DNA from: Acidimicrobiia bacterium
GTDB lineage: Bacteria; Actinomycetota; Acidimicrobiia; Spongiisociales; UBA11373
Length of the DNA stretch: 53,744 nucleotides
Assembly (NCBI GenBank): GCA_029263095.1
Contig: JAJCYA010000032.1
Span: 1-53,744 of the forward strand
Direction of reading: 5' to 3'
The translations under genes and the position numbers were made by a program. Below are positions 24,138 through 32,495 of this stretch, piece after piece; the first letter of the stretch is position 1, and every line of letters begins with the position of its first letter. Below the pieces are notes generated by a model, which was not told where the DNA came from, did not search any database, and saw only the letters and a list, made by a program, of their open reading frames with translations.

Positions 24138-25385
24138 ATGAGTGGGGTTCAGATCACGTACTTGGTGATCCTCTCGGTTTGTGTTCTTGCCTCCGGGTTC
24201 TTCTCGGGGTCGGAGACCGCCCTCATCGGAATCCAGCGTGAGCGCGTCGCCCAACTCCTCGAGCGCGATCGGCGTGGTCGCTACGTCGATGCTCTGATCA
24301 GCGACTCCGACGCGATGCTCAGCACCCTGCTGGTCGCCAACAACTTCGTCAATATCCTGGCCGCCTCGGTTGCCACAGTGCTCTTTGTGGATCTCATCGG
24401 TGCTGACTGGGGGCCGTGGGCGGCGACCGGCGCCGTGACATCGGTGATCCTGGTGATCGGAGAGATCGCTCCCAAGAGCCTCGCCACACGCTTTCCGGAG
24501 CGGTACTCGCTCTTCGTGGCCCCCACTGTGTGGCGGTTATCCCGTGTCCTGCGACCCATCTCTCGCTTCTTCTTGGCCATCAGCCGCGGGTTCATGAGGC
24601 TCTTCGGAATCAAGGCGGGCAGCCCCGATGTCGGAGTCACCGAGGATGACATTCGGGCATTGTCGGTGTTGGCGGAGCGATCTGGCGACATCGAAGCCGC
24701 CGAGCGCGAGATCATTCACTCGCTTTTCTCGCTGGCCGACCTCAGCATTCGTGATGTCATGACCACTCGCGTTGAGATCCACTCGCTCGGTTCGCCGACA
24801 ACCTACGGCGAGGTGAAAGCGATGGTGGCTGCGACTGGGCACAGTCGATTCCCGATGATCAGGGACGATCTGGACAACGTGCTCGGGGTGTTGTACGTAA
24901 AGGATCTGCTTGCCATGCCGCATGAGCCGACGGCAAGCGATATCAACCGGATGCTACGCGAGCCGGTATTCGTGCCGGAATCGAAGTCGGTGCTCGATCT
25001 CTTGCTGGAGATGCGCGCATCGCGACTCACGTTCTCGCTCGTCACCGACGAGCACGGCGGAGTAGAGGGCCTCGTCACTACCAAGGATCTGGTCAAGGAG
25101 CTGGTCGGTGAACTCCAGGATGAGTACGACCCCGATGAGCCATCCGTGCTCGACTTGGGCACCGGCGACTGGATGGTCGATGGACGGGTGACTGTGGAGG
25201 ATTTGTCGGACCGGCTCGAAGCGAGCTTTCCCGCCGGGGAGTACACGACCATTGCCGGACTCTTTCTCGATATCGCCGGACGGATTCCGGTAGCCGGCGA
25301 CTCCATCGAGGTCGCCGGGTTTGTGATCGAGGTAGTCAGGATGGATCGCAACCGCGTGGACCGCATCAAGCTGAGGAAGCCCTGA
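24138..25385 (+). CDS. CorC/HlyC-family (CNNM/DUF21-CBS) membrane protein
   Basis: The 415-residue protein has a DUF21 membrane domain (about 1-185; SGFFSGSETALIGI near residue 16), then two CBS motifs (about 205-325) and a CorC_HlyC C-terminal domain (about 335-415). Family members include CNNM-type Mg2+ transport proteins and proteins linked to heavy-metal or magnesium efflux. The segment EREIIHSLFSLADLSIRDVMTTRVEI is the diagnostic start of the CBS part. ATG 24138 directly follows the G-rich end of repeat R2, whose GGGGGGAG acts as its ribosome site. The gene after it starts 29 bases later. Confidence 0.92.
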   Translation: MSGVQITYLVILSVCVLASGFFSGSETALIGIQRERVAQLLERDRRGRYVDALISDSDAMLSTLLVANNFVNILAASVATVLFVDLIGADWGPWAATGAVTSVILVIGEIAPKSLATRFPERYSLFVAPTVWRLSRVLRPISRFFLAISRGFMRLFGIKAGSPDVGVTEDDIRALSVLAERSGDIEAAEREIIHSLFSLADLSIRDVMTTRVEIHSLGSPTTYGEVKAMVAATGHSRFPMIRDDLDNVLGVLYVKDLLAMPHEPTASDINRMLREPVFVPESKSVLDLLLEMRASRLTFSLVTDEHGGVEGLVTTKDLVKELVGELQDEYDPDEPSVLDLGTGDWMVDGRVTVEDLSDRLEASFPAGEYTTIAGLFLDIAGRIPVAGDSIEVAGFVIEVVRMDRNRVDRIKLRKP

Positions 25386-25414
25386 CTCCCTATTGCCGAT
25401 GTACCGTCTCCGGG

Positions 25415-26446
25415 GTGACCTCAGAGGAACTACTCGAGAGCCCCCCTCCGGTTCTCAGTGCGACAGAAGCGAGCGAGATCGCCGCAAGCTTGTTCGGAAT
25501 CGCCGGCAGTGCCACTGCGCTGGCCGGTGAGCGCGACGCCAACTTCCGGATAGTCACCGACGATGGTGACTTCTCGCTGAAGATCGCCAACCCTGCCGAG
25601 CGGGCAACAGTCCTGGAGATGCAGCAGTTCGCGCTCGAACATGTCGCCACGATCGACGAGTACATCCCCGCTCCGCGTCCCGTCCACACCAGAGACGGGA
25701 GCCCGGTCGGATCAGTAGAGATCGGTGGCCGGACCAGCCCGGTTCGGCTGCTGACCTTCCTCCCAGGTACGGCGATACCGAGAGGGTTCTCGACTCCGCT
25801 ACTGCGGGGTCGCATCGGTGTATTGCTTGCCCGGCTCGACTTGGCCCTCCACGACTTTCATCACCCCGAGCAGAAGCGGGAGTACCTATGGGACGTGGCC
25901 CAGATGGGCGGCATCCGCTCGTTCGTCCACCACCTGTCCGACGACCGCCTCGACTTCGTGTCTCGATGGATGAACCACTTCGATGCCTCGATCGCTCCCC
26001 GACTGGTTGATCTGCCCCATCAGGTCATCCACTCCGACTTCAATCCCGAGAATGTGCTTGTCGATCCAGGCGATCCCGAATCGATAACCGGCATCATCGA
26101 CTTTGCGGATCTCATCTACTCGCCCAGGGTCATAGACCCGGCCAGCGCGGCCGCATACCAATGTCTTGGGGTGGATGATCCGGCGCCGGTAGTGGCCCAA
26201 TTGGTAGGTGCCTACCACGAGGTCGCCCCGCTGAGCGATGCCGAGATCGGCATGGTTGCGGACTTGGTCACGGCCCGACTGGTGCAGTCACTCGCCATCG
26301 GGGCCTGGCGCGCTGATCTCCATCCCGACAACCGTGACTACATCCTCATTCACGCCGAGCCGGTCTGGAATGCGCTGAGCACTCTGTCAGGAATCGGTGC
26401 CGGCGTTCTACACGACGCCATTCGCGAGACCTGCGCACCGGGGTGA
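25415..26446 (+). CDS. Aminoglycoside phosphotransferase-fold kinase (hydroxylysine kinase-like)
   Basis: This 343-residue kinase shows the APH fold. The ATP-Lys lies in FSLKIANPAER near residue 54, the catalytic loop is HSDFNPENVLVD near 209, and the metal Asp is in IIDFADL near 229. FSLKIANP, the long helical insert and SPRVIDPASAAAYQ resemble hydroxylysine kinase (HYKK/AGPHD1) and the kinase half of class III aminotransferase fusions. The natural substrate could therefore be an amino alcohol or hydroxylysine; drug resistance is unlikely. GTG 25415 gives the conserved N-terminus. Co-transcription with the upstream CorC gene is plausible. Confidence 0.85.
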   Translation: MTSEELLESPPPVLSATEASEIAASLFGIAGSATALAGERDANFRIVTDDGDFSLKIANPAERATVLEMQQFALEHVATIDEYIPAPRPVHTRDGSPVGSVEIGGRTSPVRLLTFLPGTAIPRGFSTPLLRGRIGVLLARLDLALHDFHHPEQKREYLWDVAQMGGIRSFVHHLSDDRLDFVSRWMNHFDASIAPRLVDLPHQVIHSDFNPENVLVDPGDPESITGIIDFADLIYSPRVIDPASAAAYQCLGVDDPAPVVAQLVGAYHEVAPLSDAEIGMVADLVTARLVQSLAIGAWRADLHPDNRDYILIHAEPVWNALSTLSGIGAGVLHDAIRETCAPG

Positions 26447-26543
26447 CATCGAATCTCCATTGAGATTGCGGAAGCCACCCCGCCGATAGGTTTCGATGTC
26501 CTCGCTTCCCCCAAGAGATCCAACAGGTCTAGCGTCTCGGTGA

Positions 26544-26927
26544 ATGCCTCTCCCGCACTGGGTTGCCCGCCTGAACCGGCGGTTCACCAACCGTTTCGTG
26601 GAGCCTCTCGCCAGGAGGTCAGAACGATACGTGGTGATCCACCACACCGGCCGGGTGAGCGGCTCGCGGTACAAGACACCCGTCTATGTGTTCGGCACCA
26701 ACGAATACCTTCATGTTGCCCTCACCTACGGGCCGACTGCTGACTGGGTTCGCAATGTGCTGGCAGGCGGAGGAACCTGCGAAGGGAGAGACGGCCGAAC
26801 GGCCGCGATCGTCAAGGTCTCCCTCGTCGGTCGAAGCGAGACATGGTCGCATCTTCCTCGCCTGATCCGGTTCTTTCTCAGGATTCTGCGGGTAAGGGAC
26901 TTCCTTCGATTCCGTCTCACCGACTGA
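26544..26927 (+). CDS. DUF385/nitroreductase-family F420-type oxidoreductase
   Basis: The 127-residue protein has the split-barrel DUF385 pattern: VIHHTGRVSGSRYKTPVYVF near residues 31-50, then DWVRNVLAGGG near 67. Relatives bind F420 or heme and reduce quinones or nitro compounds. It is shorter than the paralogue at 5311 and has a basic hydrophobic C-terminus (LIRFFLRILRVRDFLRFRL) that may sit on the membrane. ATG 26544 starts the conserved region; GGTGA upstream is a modest ribosome site. The two copies are clearly diverged, not recent duplicates. Confidence 0.83.
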   Translation: MPLPHWVARLNRRFTNRFVEPLARRSERYVVIHHTGRVSGSRYKTPVYVFGTNEYLHVALTYGPTADWVRNVLAGGGTCEGRDGRTAAIVKVSLVGRSETWSHLPRLIRFFLRILRVRDFLRFRLTD

Positions 26928-26956
26928 TGGCCTGGCATCCGTCGTGATGGCATCGA

Positions 26957-28705
26957 TCAAGTACCGGCAGCCGCCTCAGTGATCAGCCTGTGCAGTGCCG
27001 GCCGCGGGTTGTGGCGCCGGTCGATCAGGCCGTGACGCGGGTAGTAGCTCCGATCGTGATCCATGAACATGTCGAGGAACACCGCCACCGTCGGATGATC
27101 GAAGGCGGCGGCAACCGCTTCGGCTACGTGATCTGCCACCGCCTGATCGTCGATGAACGCCCGGCTCTCCGCTCCCCTCGGAAGCTCAGTGTTCACGACC
27201 GGCCGACGGCCTGCGGCCTGGGCGGTGTAGTGCGCGGAGGCCACGGCCGAGCCCGGCGCTCCGCTACCGGGGACACGAAAGACGATCTCGGCAAAGACAC
27301 CATCCGTGTCCACTCCTAGCCATCGGCTCAGCAGCTCGTCACCCTCCGGAGCAAACCCGGAGGCGACGAAATGATGGACCGAGGTGTCGAGAGGGTCTAC
27401 CGGGACAATCGGAGCAATCGCCAAGTCCACGTCGGCCGGAACGACCCCGGCGACGACGGCCGCCAGCACCTGCTCGAATGTGTCCGGTGCAGCGGCGACC
27501 TCCCATCGGACAATGTCCGCGCCCAGCCTGGTCATCGTCTCCAGGGTGCCCGCGGTCGGGATACCCGCTGATCGCACTGTGAATCTCATACCGCGACCCG
27601 CGAGTTGACGGAGGCGGAGTGCTCCTTCTGCGGGGGCGAGATCTCCCACCGGCACCTTGATGCTGGTGATTCGCGCCTCCCACAGAGCGAGCACGGGAGC
27701 ATCGTTGCGGACCGTCTTGCGGCGGAACTCATCAAGCCCCGACGTCGGGAAATCCACCATCGAGGCCCAGCCGTGGCGCAACGTGACACCGACCGGACTG
27801 CACCAGTCCGATCGAAGTGCAACGCCCAGCGGGGTCGGCAGATCGTCATTCTCATCCGTGCGACCAAAGGTTCTAATGGGCCGGATGTGGTGCTCACCTT
27901 CGGTCACATCGACAACAAAGAAGCCAAGCTTGGCGGCGTCGTCACGACCTCCCTCTCGCTCCGGAGCGATCGCGGCCAGCTCCGAGTAATCGGGACGAAC
28001 GAACCCGGTCGCCGGAACCACGTACAGATCGGTTCCGGCATCGTGGTTGTAGACGAAGTTGTGCAAGTGCCCCGAGAACACGGCTTCGACCTCGTGGGTG
28101 GCCAGCAGATCCAGAAGCCAAGTCCGGGCGGGCTCTCCGAGATTGTCGTAGTGCTCGTCCTCCGACCGCTCGCGGATGAAGGGCGGATAGTGGGTGAACA
28201 GGAAGATTCGTTGACCTGCAGCACTTGCCGCGGCTAGATCGTCCTCGAGCCAGACTCGTTGTGCCTCCTCACGGTCGAGACCGGAATTGAGCACCGGCGT
28301 GTCGACGGTGACGAAGTGGCATCCTTCCACGTCGAACGATCCATAGGGCGCCCCCCAGTACCGCTCAAAGACCTCGTAGCTTTCATCCGTCACCGGCGGA
28401 ACGGCTACCAGAGCGTCGGGCTTGTCTCCGATGTCGTGATTGCCGGCCACGAAGTGAACTCGATGAGAGAGACCCTCATAGACCGAGGCCGCCAATTGCA
28501 CGGCTGCCTCATGGCCAGCCTCGGCCGGGAGTGGATGCACGATATCGCCGAGATGTACCACAAACGCGGCATCGACCCGGTTGCATAGATCCACTACGAA
28601 CTGGTTGCGCAGCACCATGAGAGCGTTCGAGGGGTAGGCGTCCACTTCATCGTTCGGCAAGCGAATATGCGAGTCGGCGACAACGACAAAGCGGAACGAG
28701 TTCAC
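26957..28705 (-). CDS. Two-domain calcineurin-like metallophosphoesterase
   Basis: The 582-residue protein has an N-terminal metallophosphoesterase domain (about 1-270). Its motifs are all intact: DSHIRL near residue 10, HLGDIVHP near 52, GNHD near 88, THYPPF near 176 and SGHLHNF near 216. The remaining ~310 residues form a second domain I cannot name; its segments resemble a TIM-barrel-like alternation (GVVPADVDLAIAPIVPVDP, then VAVFLDMFMDHDRSYYPRHG). GTG 28705 was chosen for the conserved start. It lies 19 bases after the flippase-like gene in the same direction, so it is the last gene of the envelope operon. The substrate is unknown; phospholipid or polyprenyl phosphates are only a guess from context. 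Confidence 0.85.
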   Translation of the reverse strand: MNSFRFVVVADSHIRLPNDEVDAYPSNALMVLRNQFVVDLCNRVDAAFVVHLGDIVHPLPAEAGHEAAVQLAASVYEGLSHRVHFVAGNHDIGDKPDALVAVPPVTDESYEVFERYWGAPYGSFDVEGCHFVTVDTPVLNSGLDREEAQRVWLEDDLAAASAAGQRIFLFTHYPPFIRERSEDEHYDNLGEPARTWLLDLLATHEVEAVFSGHLHNFVYNHDAGTDLYVVPATGFVRPDYSELAAIAPEREGGRDDAAKLGFFVVDVTEGEHHIRPIRTFGRTDENDDLPTPLGVALRSDWCSPVGVTLRHGWASMVDFPTSGLDEFRRKTVRNDAPVLALWEARITSIKVPVGDLAPAEGALRLRQLAGRGMRFTVRSAGIPTAGTLETMTRLGADIVRWEVAAAPDTFEQVLAAVVAGVVPADVDLAIAPIVPVDPLDTSVHHFVASGFAPEGDELLSRWLGVDTDGVFAEIVFRVPGSGAPGSAVASAHYTAQAAGRRPVVNTELPRGAESRAFIDDQAVADHVAEAVAAAFDHPTVAVFLDMFMDHDRSYYPRHGLIDRRHNPRPALHRLITEAAAGT

Positions 28706-28724
28706 AGGCCGAGTCCCGACACAA

Positions 28725-29801
28725 TCACTTCGCGGCGAGCAGGTCCCGCTCGGGGAGGGTCAGACGCCAACTGCGGTTTCCTCGCCAGACAAGATACGAC
28801 GTCAAGCCGAGCGGAATTGGCAGAAAGTATGTGATCGCCCGGAACAGAAGGATCGCCGCCACGACCTGGGCGCTGAGTAGATCATCGAGACCGATCGTCA
28901 GGACCGCCGCATACCCGAGTTCTACTACGCCGACTCCGCCGGGAGTCAGCGGAAGCGCCGAGATGAGACGCACAAACGCAAACGCGGCCAGCACCGTGAT
29001 CCAGCTGAGATCGCGCTGTGCGACCCCGACGTGGCGCAGCGCCACAAGCAACACCAGATAGAGCGACACATGGCTGGTCAACGTCGAAAACGTAAGCCGG
29101 ACCCAGCGCCGCGCCAACAACTCGACGGTGCCGCTCCTGAAGCGAGATGCACGATCGTCGAAGCCGGTCAGAGGCTCCTTGCGGAGGAATTGCCTCACTC
29201 GGTTGACACCACCACCCGCCTTGTTGCCCGCTATCCGCGCCAGCCGGTCGCTCTTCAGAAGGAGGGCAAACAAGACCACCGATCCCACCAGCACGGCGAC
29301 ACCGACCACAGCAGCAACCAGCCGCGCAAGCGTGATGTCGCCCTCAAGCGCAAGCAGCACCAACGCAAAGACCGGCATCCCGAGTTTGACGAAGTTGTTC
29401 CAGATCCCGCTAACGATTGTCTGCAACCCAATTGCCGGGAGCCGGAACCCCCAAGACGTGAGCATCGATATGGTGACGCCGACCCCTATCGCTCCGCCGG
29501 CGGGCAGTGTGTTGGAAACCGCGGTCGATGCCTGATTGACCACCGCAGCCTCCCGGAACCGCAGCCCAGGCAATGCCGCGGTGAGAACAAACCAATAAGT
29601 GACCAGGTTCCAGAGCCCTACCAAGATCAGCGTTGCCGCCTCGAACGAGGTCATGGCCTTGATCGTTTCCCACACGTCGCCGTAGTCGGCGATTTGGGGC
29701 ATGATCCCGACGAAGATGCCCACCACAATCGCTACAGAAATGGAAGTCTGAGCCACCCGTTTCCACATCGGCTTCTCGGGGCGGGTGGCCTCGATGGTCA
29801 C
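28725..29801 (-). CDS. UPF0104/LPG-synthase membrane-domain (flippase-like) protein
   Basis: The 358-residue integral membrane protein has about eight hydrophobic segments and the UPF0104 hallmarks NTLPAGGAIGVGVTISML near residue 122 and SALPLTPGGVGVVELGYAA near 296. This is the flippase half of MprF-type proteins without the synthase half. Such proteins are thought to move lipid-linked cargo across the membrane. GTG 29801 overlaps the lipoprotein stop as GTGA; the longer frame to 29957 runs inside that gene and is rejected. It belongs to the PAP2-kinase operon. Confidence 0.88.
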   Translation of the reverse strand: MTIEATRPEKPMWKRVAQTSISVAIVVGIFVGIMPQIADYGDVWETIKAMTSFEAATLILVGLWNLVTYWFVLTAALPGLRFREAAVVNQASTAVSNTLPAGGAIGVGVTISMLTSWGFRLPAIGLQTIVSGIWNNFVKLGMPVFALVLLALEGDITLARLVAAVVGVAVLVGSVVLFALLLKSDRLARIAGNKAGGGVNRVRQFLRKEPLTGFDDRASRFRSGTVELLARRWVRLTFSTLTSHVSLYLVLLVALRHVGVAQRDLSWITVLAAFAFVRLISALPLTPGGVGVVELGYAAVLTIGLDDLLSAQVVAAILLFRAITYFLPIPLGLTSYLVWRGNRSWRLTLPERDLLAAK

Positions 29802-30640
29802 GGTATGTCGTATCCGGCATCGCGAGCCAGCTGCTTGATGGCGACCGCATCGATGAAGCTGAGGGAGCGTTGTACATCGGCGGCAACCGACTCGGCACCG
29901 GGTCCCTCGGCATCGAACCGGTACTCGGTGCAACCGCCCTCGAAGACGTAGAACCAAGAACCCTGATAGCTGGGCTTCGTCACGATGTCCTCGATCTCCT
30001 CCAGAGCGTGATCGACCGTCTCCCCTGTGCGCTCCGCGGAATCTCCCGCCCGCAACAACGAGACCGTGCCCTCTTCAGCATCTCTGATGCTGATTGTTAT
30101 GACGTGAGCACCACCGGATCGGGCCGCGGCGATGCGATCCCGGGTTGGTCCCGCGGCGCCATCGATACGTGCATCGACGTCCCGGTCCCTCATACGAAGA
30201 CCGAAAGACTGGACGACGACCGACTGGGCCGCCTCGAGGGTCGCATCGGTGGGTCCCTCGGGTACGACAACGATCCGGACCTCGAAATCCTCGACAACGT
30301 CCTTGTACAACGCGATCGGACGCTCGTCGGACGTAGCCGGCGCTGCACCCGACACGTCACAGTCAGCCGTCGTCCGAATTGAGACGAACGGCTCGCCGAT
30401 CCGATCGGAGTCGATGCTGAACTCTGCGAGACCACTACGGGGGAGGACGTGATGGAACTTCCAACCCGCCTCCAGCGCACTGATACATGGGACGAAGCTC
30501 GTCCCCGGAACAGATTGGATCTGCATGATGACCGCGTTGGAAGCACCAGTGTCACACTCGGGCAAGTCCCGTCCGAGTGTGCTCGAGCAACTCGAAAGGA
30601 GCAGAAGCAGCGCCAGCAACAGAGGGATCCGAGACCTCAT
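29798..30640 (-). CDS. Hypothetical lipoprotein of the PAP2-kinase operon
   Basis: The 280-residue protein has a lipoprotein signal (LLALLLLLSSC, lipid Cys near residue 18) and no domain I recognise. Features include paired cysteines (near residues 29 and 52), an extracytoplasmic alpha/beta-like region and a YVFEGGCTEYRFDAEGPGAE segment near residue 230. The YVFEGGCTEYRF phrase resembles substrate-binding regions of small sensor lipoproteins, but this is weak. ATG 30640 overlaps the PAP2-kinase stop as ATGA and its own stop overlaps the flippase start, so all three are coupled. It is probably an extracytoplasmic partner of the two membrane proteins. Confidence 0.75.
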   Translation of the reverse strand: MRSRIPLLLALLLLLSSCSSTLGRDLPECDTGASNAVIMQIQSVPGTSFVPCISALEAGWKFHHVLPRSGLAEFSIDSDRIGEPFVSIRTTADCDVSGAAPATSDERPIALYKDVVEDFEVRIVVVPEGPTDATLEAAQSVVVQSFGLRMRDRDVDARIDGAAGPTRDRIAAARSGGAHVITISIRDAEEGTVSLLRAGDSAERTGETVDHALEEIEDIVTKPSYQGSWFYVFEGGCTEYRFDAEGPGAESVAADVQRSLSFIDAVAIKQLARDAGYDIP

Positions 30641-32379
30641 ACGAATCCCGCTCCCAACAGGTTCTGGATCACCAGCGTCACGAACCAGGCGAGCACCACC
30701 GCCGCCCCGAGAGTCAGGCCGAGACGACGCAGACTCCAGCGCTGAATGCTGATGGGTTCGCGGTGGGGCGCGAGCTGACGGAATCGTTCCACCAGGTCTA
30801 TTCCCTCGGTGCGCTTGAGAAGGGCCAGGGACGAGCGGCTCTGACTGGGGATCGTCACACCCCGCGTGGCCGCAAAGGCCTCAGCAATATCGTCCGGCGA
30901 GAAGAAGCGCAATGCCCGTTCGTAAACGTGATCGGCGGTGGACCGCAACGCCAGAATGATCATCATGTTGGCCAGATCCACTGCCTGACGCCAAGGGGAA
31001 GGCCGGACTGTGGAAAAGGCGGGATCGATCAGCACGATCCTGCCATCGCGAACCATCACGTTGGCGGGTTTGATGTCGCGATGGGCCAAACCCGAGTCCC
31101 ACAGTTTGCGCATGACAGACAGCGCGTCATCGATGACCGCGTCGTCCACTTCGGCGTCACCCAGTTCGGCAGCTCCATCAAGGAACTCGGTGACGATCAG
31201 GTACTCGGTTTCGGGCGTTATCTCGACGAAGCCGTAGGGCTGAGGGGAGGGGAGTTCGGCCTCCCTGAGCTTGAGCAACATGTAGTCCTCGTACTCGACG
31301 AGCCGACGCACCGAGGTGAATCGGACCTCATCCTCCAGCGAGCCGACGAGGATCGTGCGCGCCACCTTGTACCAACGATCGGCCCGAAGATGATTTCGAG
31401 CGTAGAGCTTCGCAAACAAGTAGCAATCGGGCTCGCCGTCACACTGGACCCGTAGAGGAGTAGAACCGCCCGAGCCCTCCATACCAAAGGGTTCGATCGC
31501 GAGCACCCTCATCCCGAGCTGCTCCTGGAGAGCATCCTTGATCGCCACCCCGCGCCTGCCTGTGACATCCAGATGTGCGCCCCGGGCTCGTCGATAGTTG
31601 ACAGGGAAGACCGACTCCGGAGCCACCCAACGGAACACAAGTACTCCAACCACGGGACCAAGGATCCAGCCGATGACCACGTCCGAGGGATGGTCGGTGC
31701 CGAGGTACAGCCGAGTAAACGCCAGCAGTCCGACCATGACACCGGAAGCGACAAACCACCTGGTCCGCCATTTGCCCTTCGGTACGAGTGCCAGTCCGGC
31801 GACAACGACCGTTACGGCCAGCAGCGCCACCGGTGCTGAAGGGTGGGCATACCCGACCCAGTCGCCAACGATCGGTACGAGAGGTCGCGGTCGCGCAATC
31901 GCGGTTGATAGGCCCCTCTGCAGCGTGTCGACGATCGAGAACGCCACGATGACCCCGAACAGAATCCGGAAGCGCCTGAACCCCGCGAGAACGCCCATGA
32001 TCGCCCACCGCAGGGGTCTGATAAACCACACCGATCCCAGCGCATGAATCGCCTTCATCACGTCGGTCAGGGAGTCGCTGCGCCGATCGACCAGCCAGCC
32101 CAGAGCGTTGTTGTCGACGCGATTCCAGAACTCGGTCGTCTGCGGGAAAGCGAACAACGAGATCCACAGGATCGTTGTGAGGACACCCATGATGAGCCAG
32201 AGTCGGCCGCTGCCCGAGAGCTCCCTGGGAAGGGGCGGCTTCTCTCCCGACGGTCGTCTGCGCCGACCCGACAGTACGACCCCGCCAAGTTGGACCTGAC
32301 GACGCGCGCCAAGCCCACCCAGCGCCGAACCAGCCTCAGCGGTGGGGCGCTCACTCCCGGTTGGGGTTGTTTCAGTCAC
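30637..32379 (-). CDS. PAP2-domain/protein-kinase-like fusion membrane protein
   Basis: The 580-residue protein joins a PAP2 membrane domain (about 60-255), a kinase-like cytoplasmic domain (about 270-540) and one C-terminal span (about 553-573). In the PAP2 part only motif 3 is intact (TRLYLGTDHPSD, with Arg223, His230 and Asp233). Motif 2 reads PSAP at 180-183 where PSGH is expected, and the KX6RP lysine is missing. The kinase part keeps Lys324 (FAKLYAR), HRDIKPAN at 433-440 and IDPAFS with Asp452. So the lipid phosphatase is probably inactive or altered while the kinase may be active. GTG 32379 starts the gene; it heads an operon of coupled envelope genes. Confidence 0.85.
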   Translation of the reverse strand: MTETTPTGSERPTAEAGSALGGLGARRQVQLGGVVLSGRRRRPSGEKPPLPRELSGSGRLWLIMGVLTTILWISLFAFPQTTEFWNRVDNNALGWLVDRRSDSLTDVMKAIHALGSVWFIRPLRWAIMGVLAGFRRFRILFGVIVAFSIVDTLQRGLSTAIARPRPLVPIVGDWVGYAHPSAPVALLAVTVVVAGLALVPKGKWRTRWFVASGVMVGLLAFTRLYLGTDHPSDVVIGWILGPVVGVLVFRWVAPESVFPVNYRRARGAHLDVTGRRGVAIKDALQEQLGMRVLAIEPFGMEGSGGSTPLRVQCDGEPDCYLFAKLYARNHLRADRWYKVARTILVGSLEDEVRFTSVRRLVEYEDYMLLKLREAELPSPQPYGFVEITPETEYLIVTEFLDGAAELGDAEVDDAVIDDALSVMRKLWDSGLAHRDIKPANVMVRDGRIVLIDPAFSTVRPSPWRQAVDLANMMIILALRSTADHVYERALRFFSPDDIAEAFAATRGVTIPSQSRSSLALLKRTEGIDLVERFRQLAPHREPISIQRWSLRRLGLTLGAAVVLAWFVTLVIQNLLGAGFV

Positions 32380-32495
32380 CCGATCGTCCCAGACTCAACA
32401 TGGAGCGGAGTCTCGCACAAGCTGCAGAGCCGCGCCGCCGACTGAGAACGCCGCCGAAGCTCCTCACCCGACCGTCATACCCCCCTCCTGGTCCG

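Noticed and set aside
29031-29951. 306-residue plus-strand open frame
   Set aside because: It is antisense to the UPF0104 gene; highly charged and without a domain.
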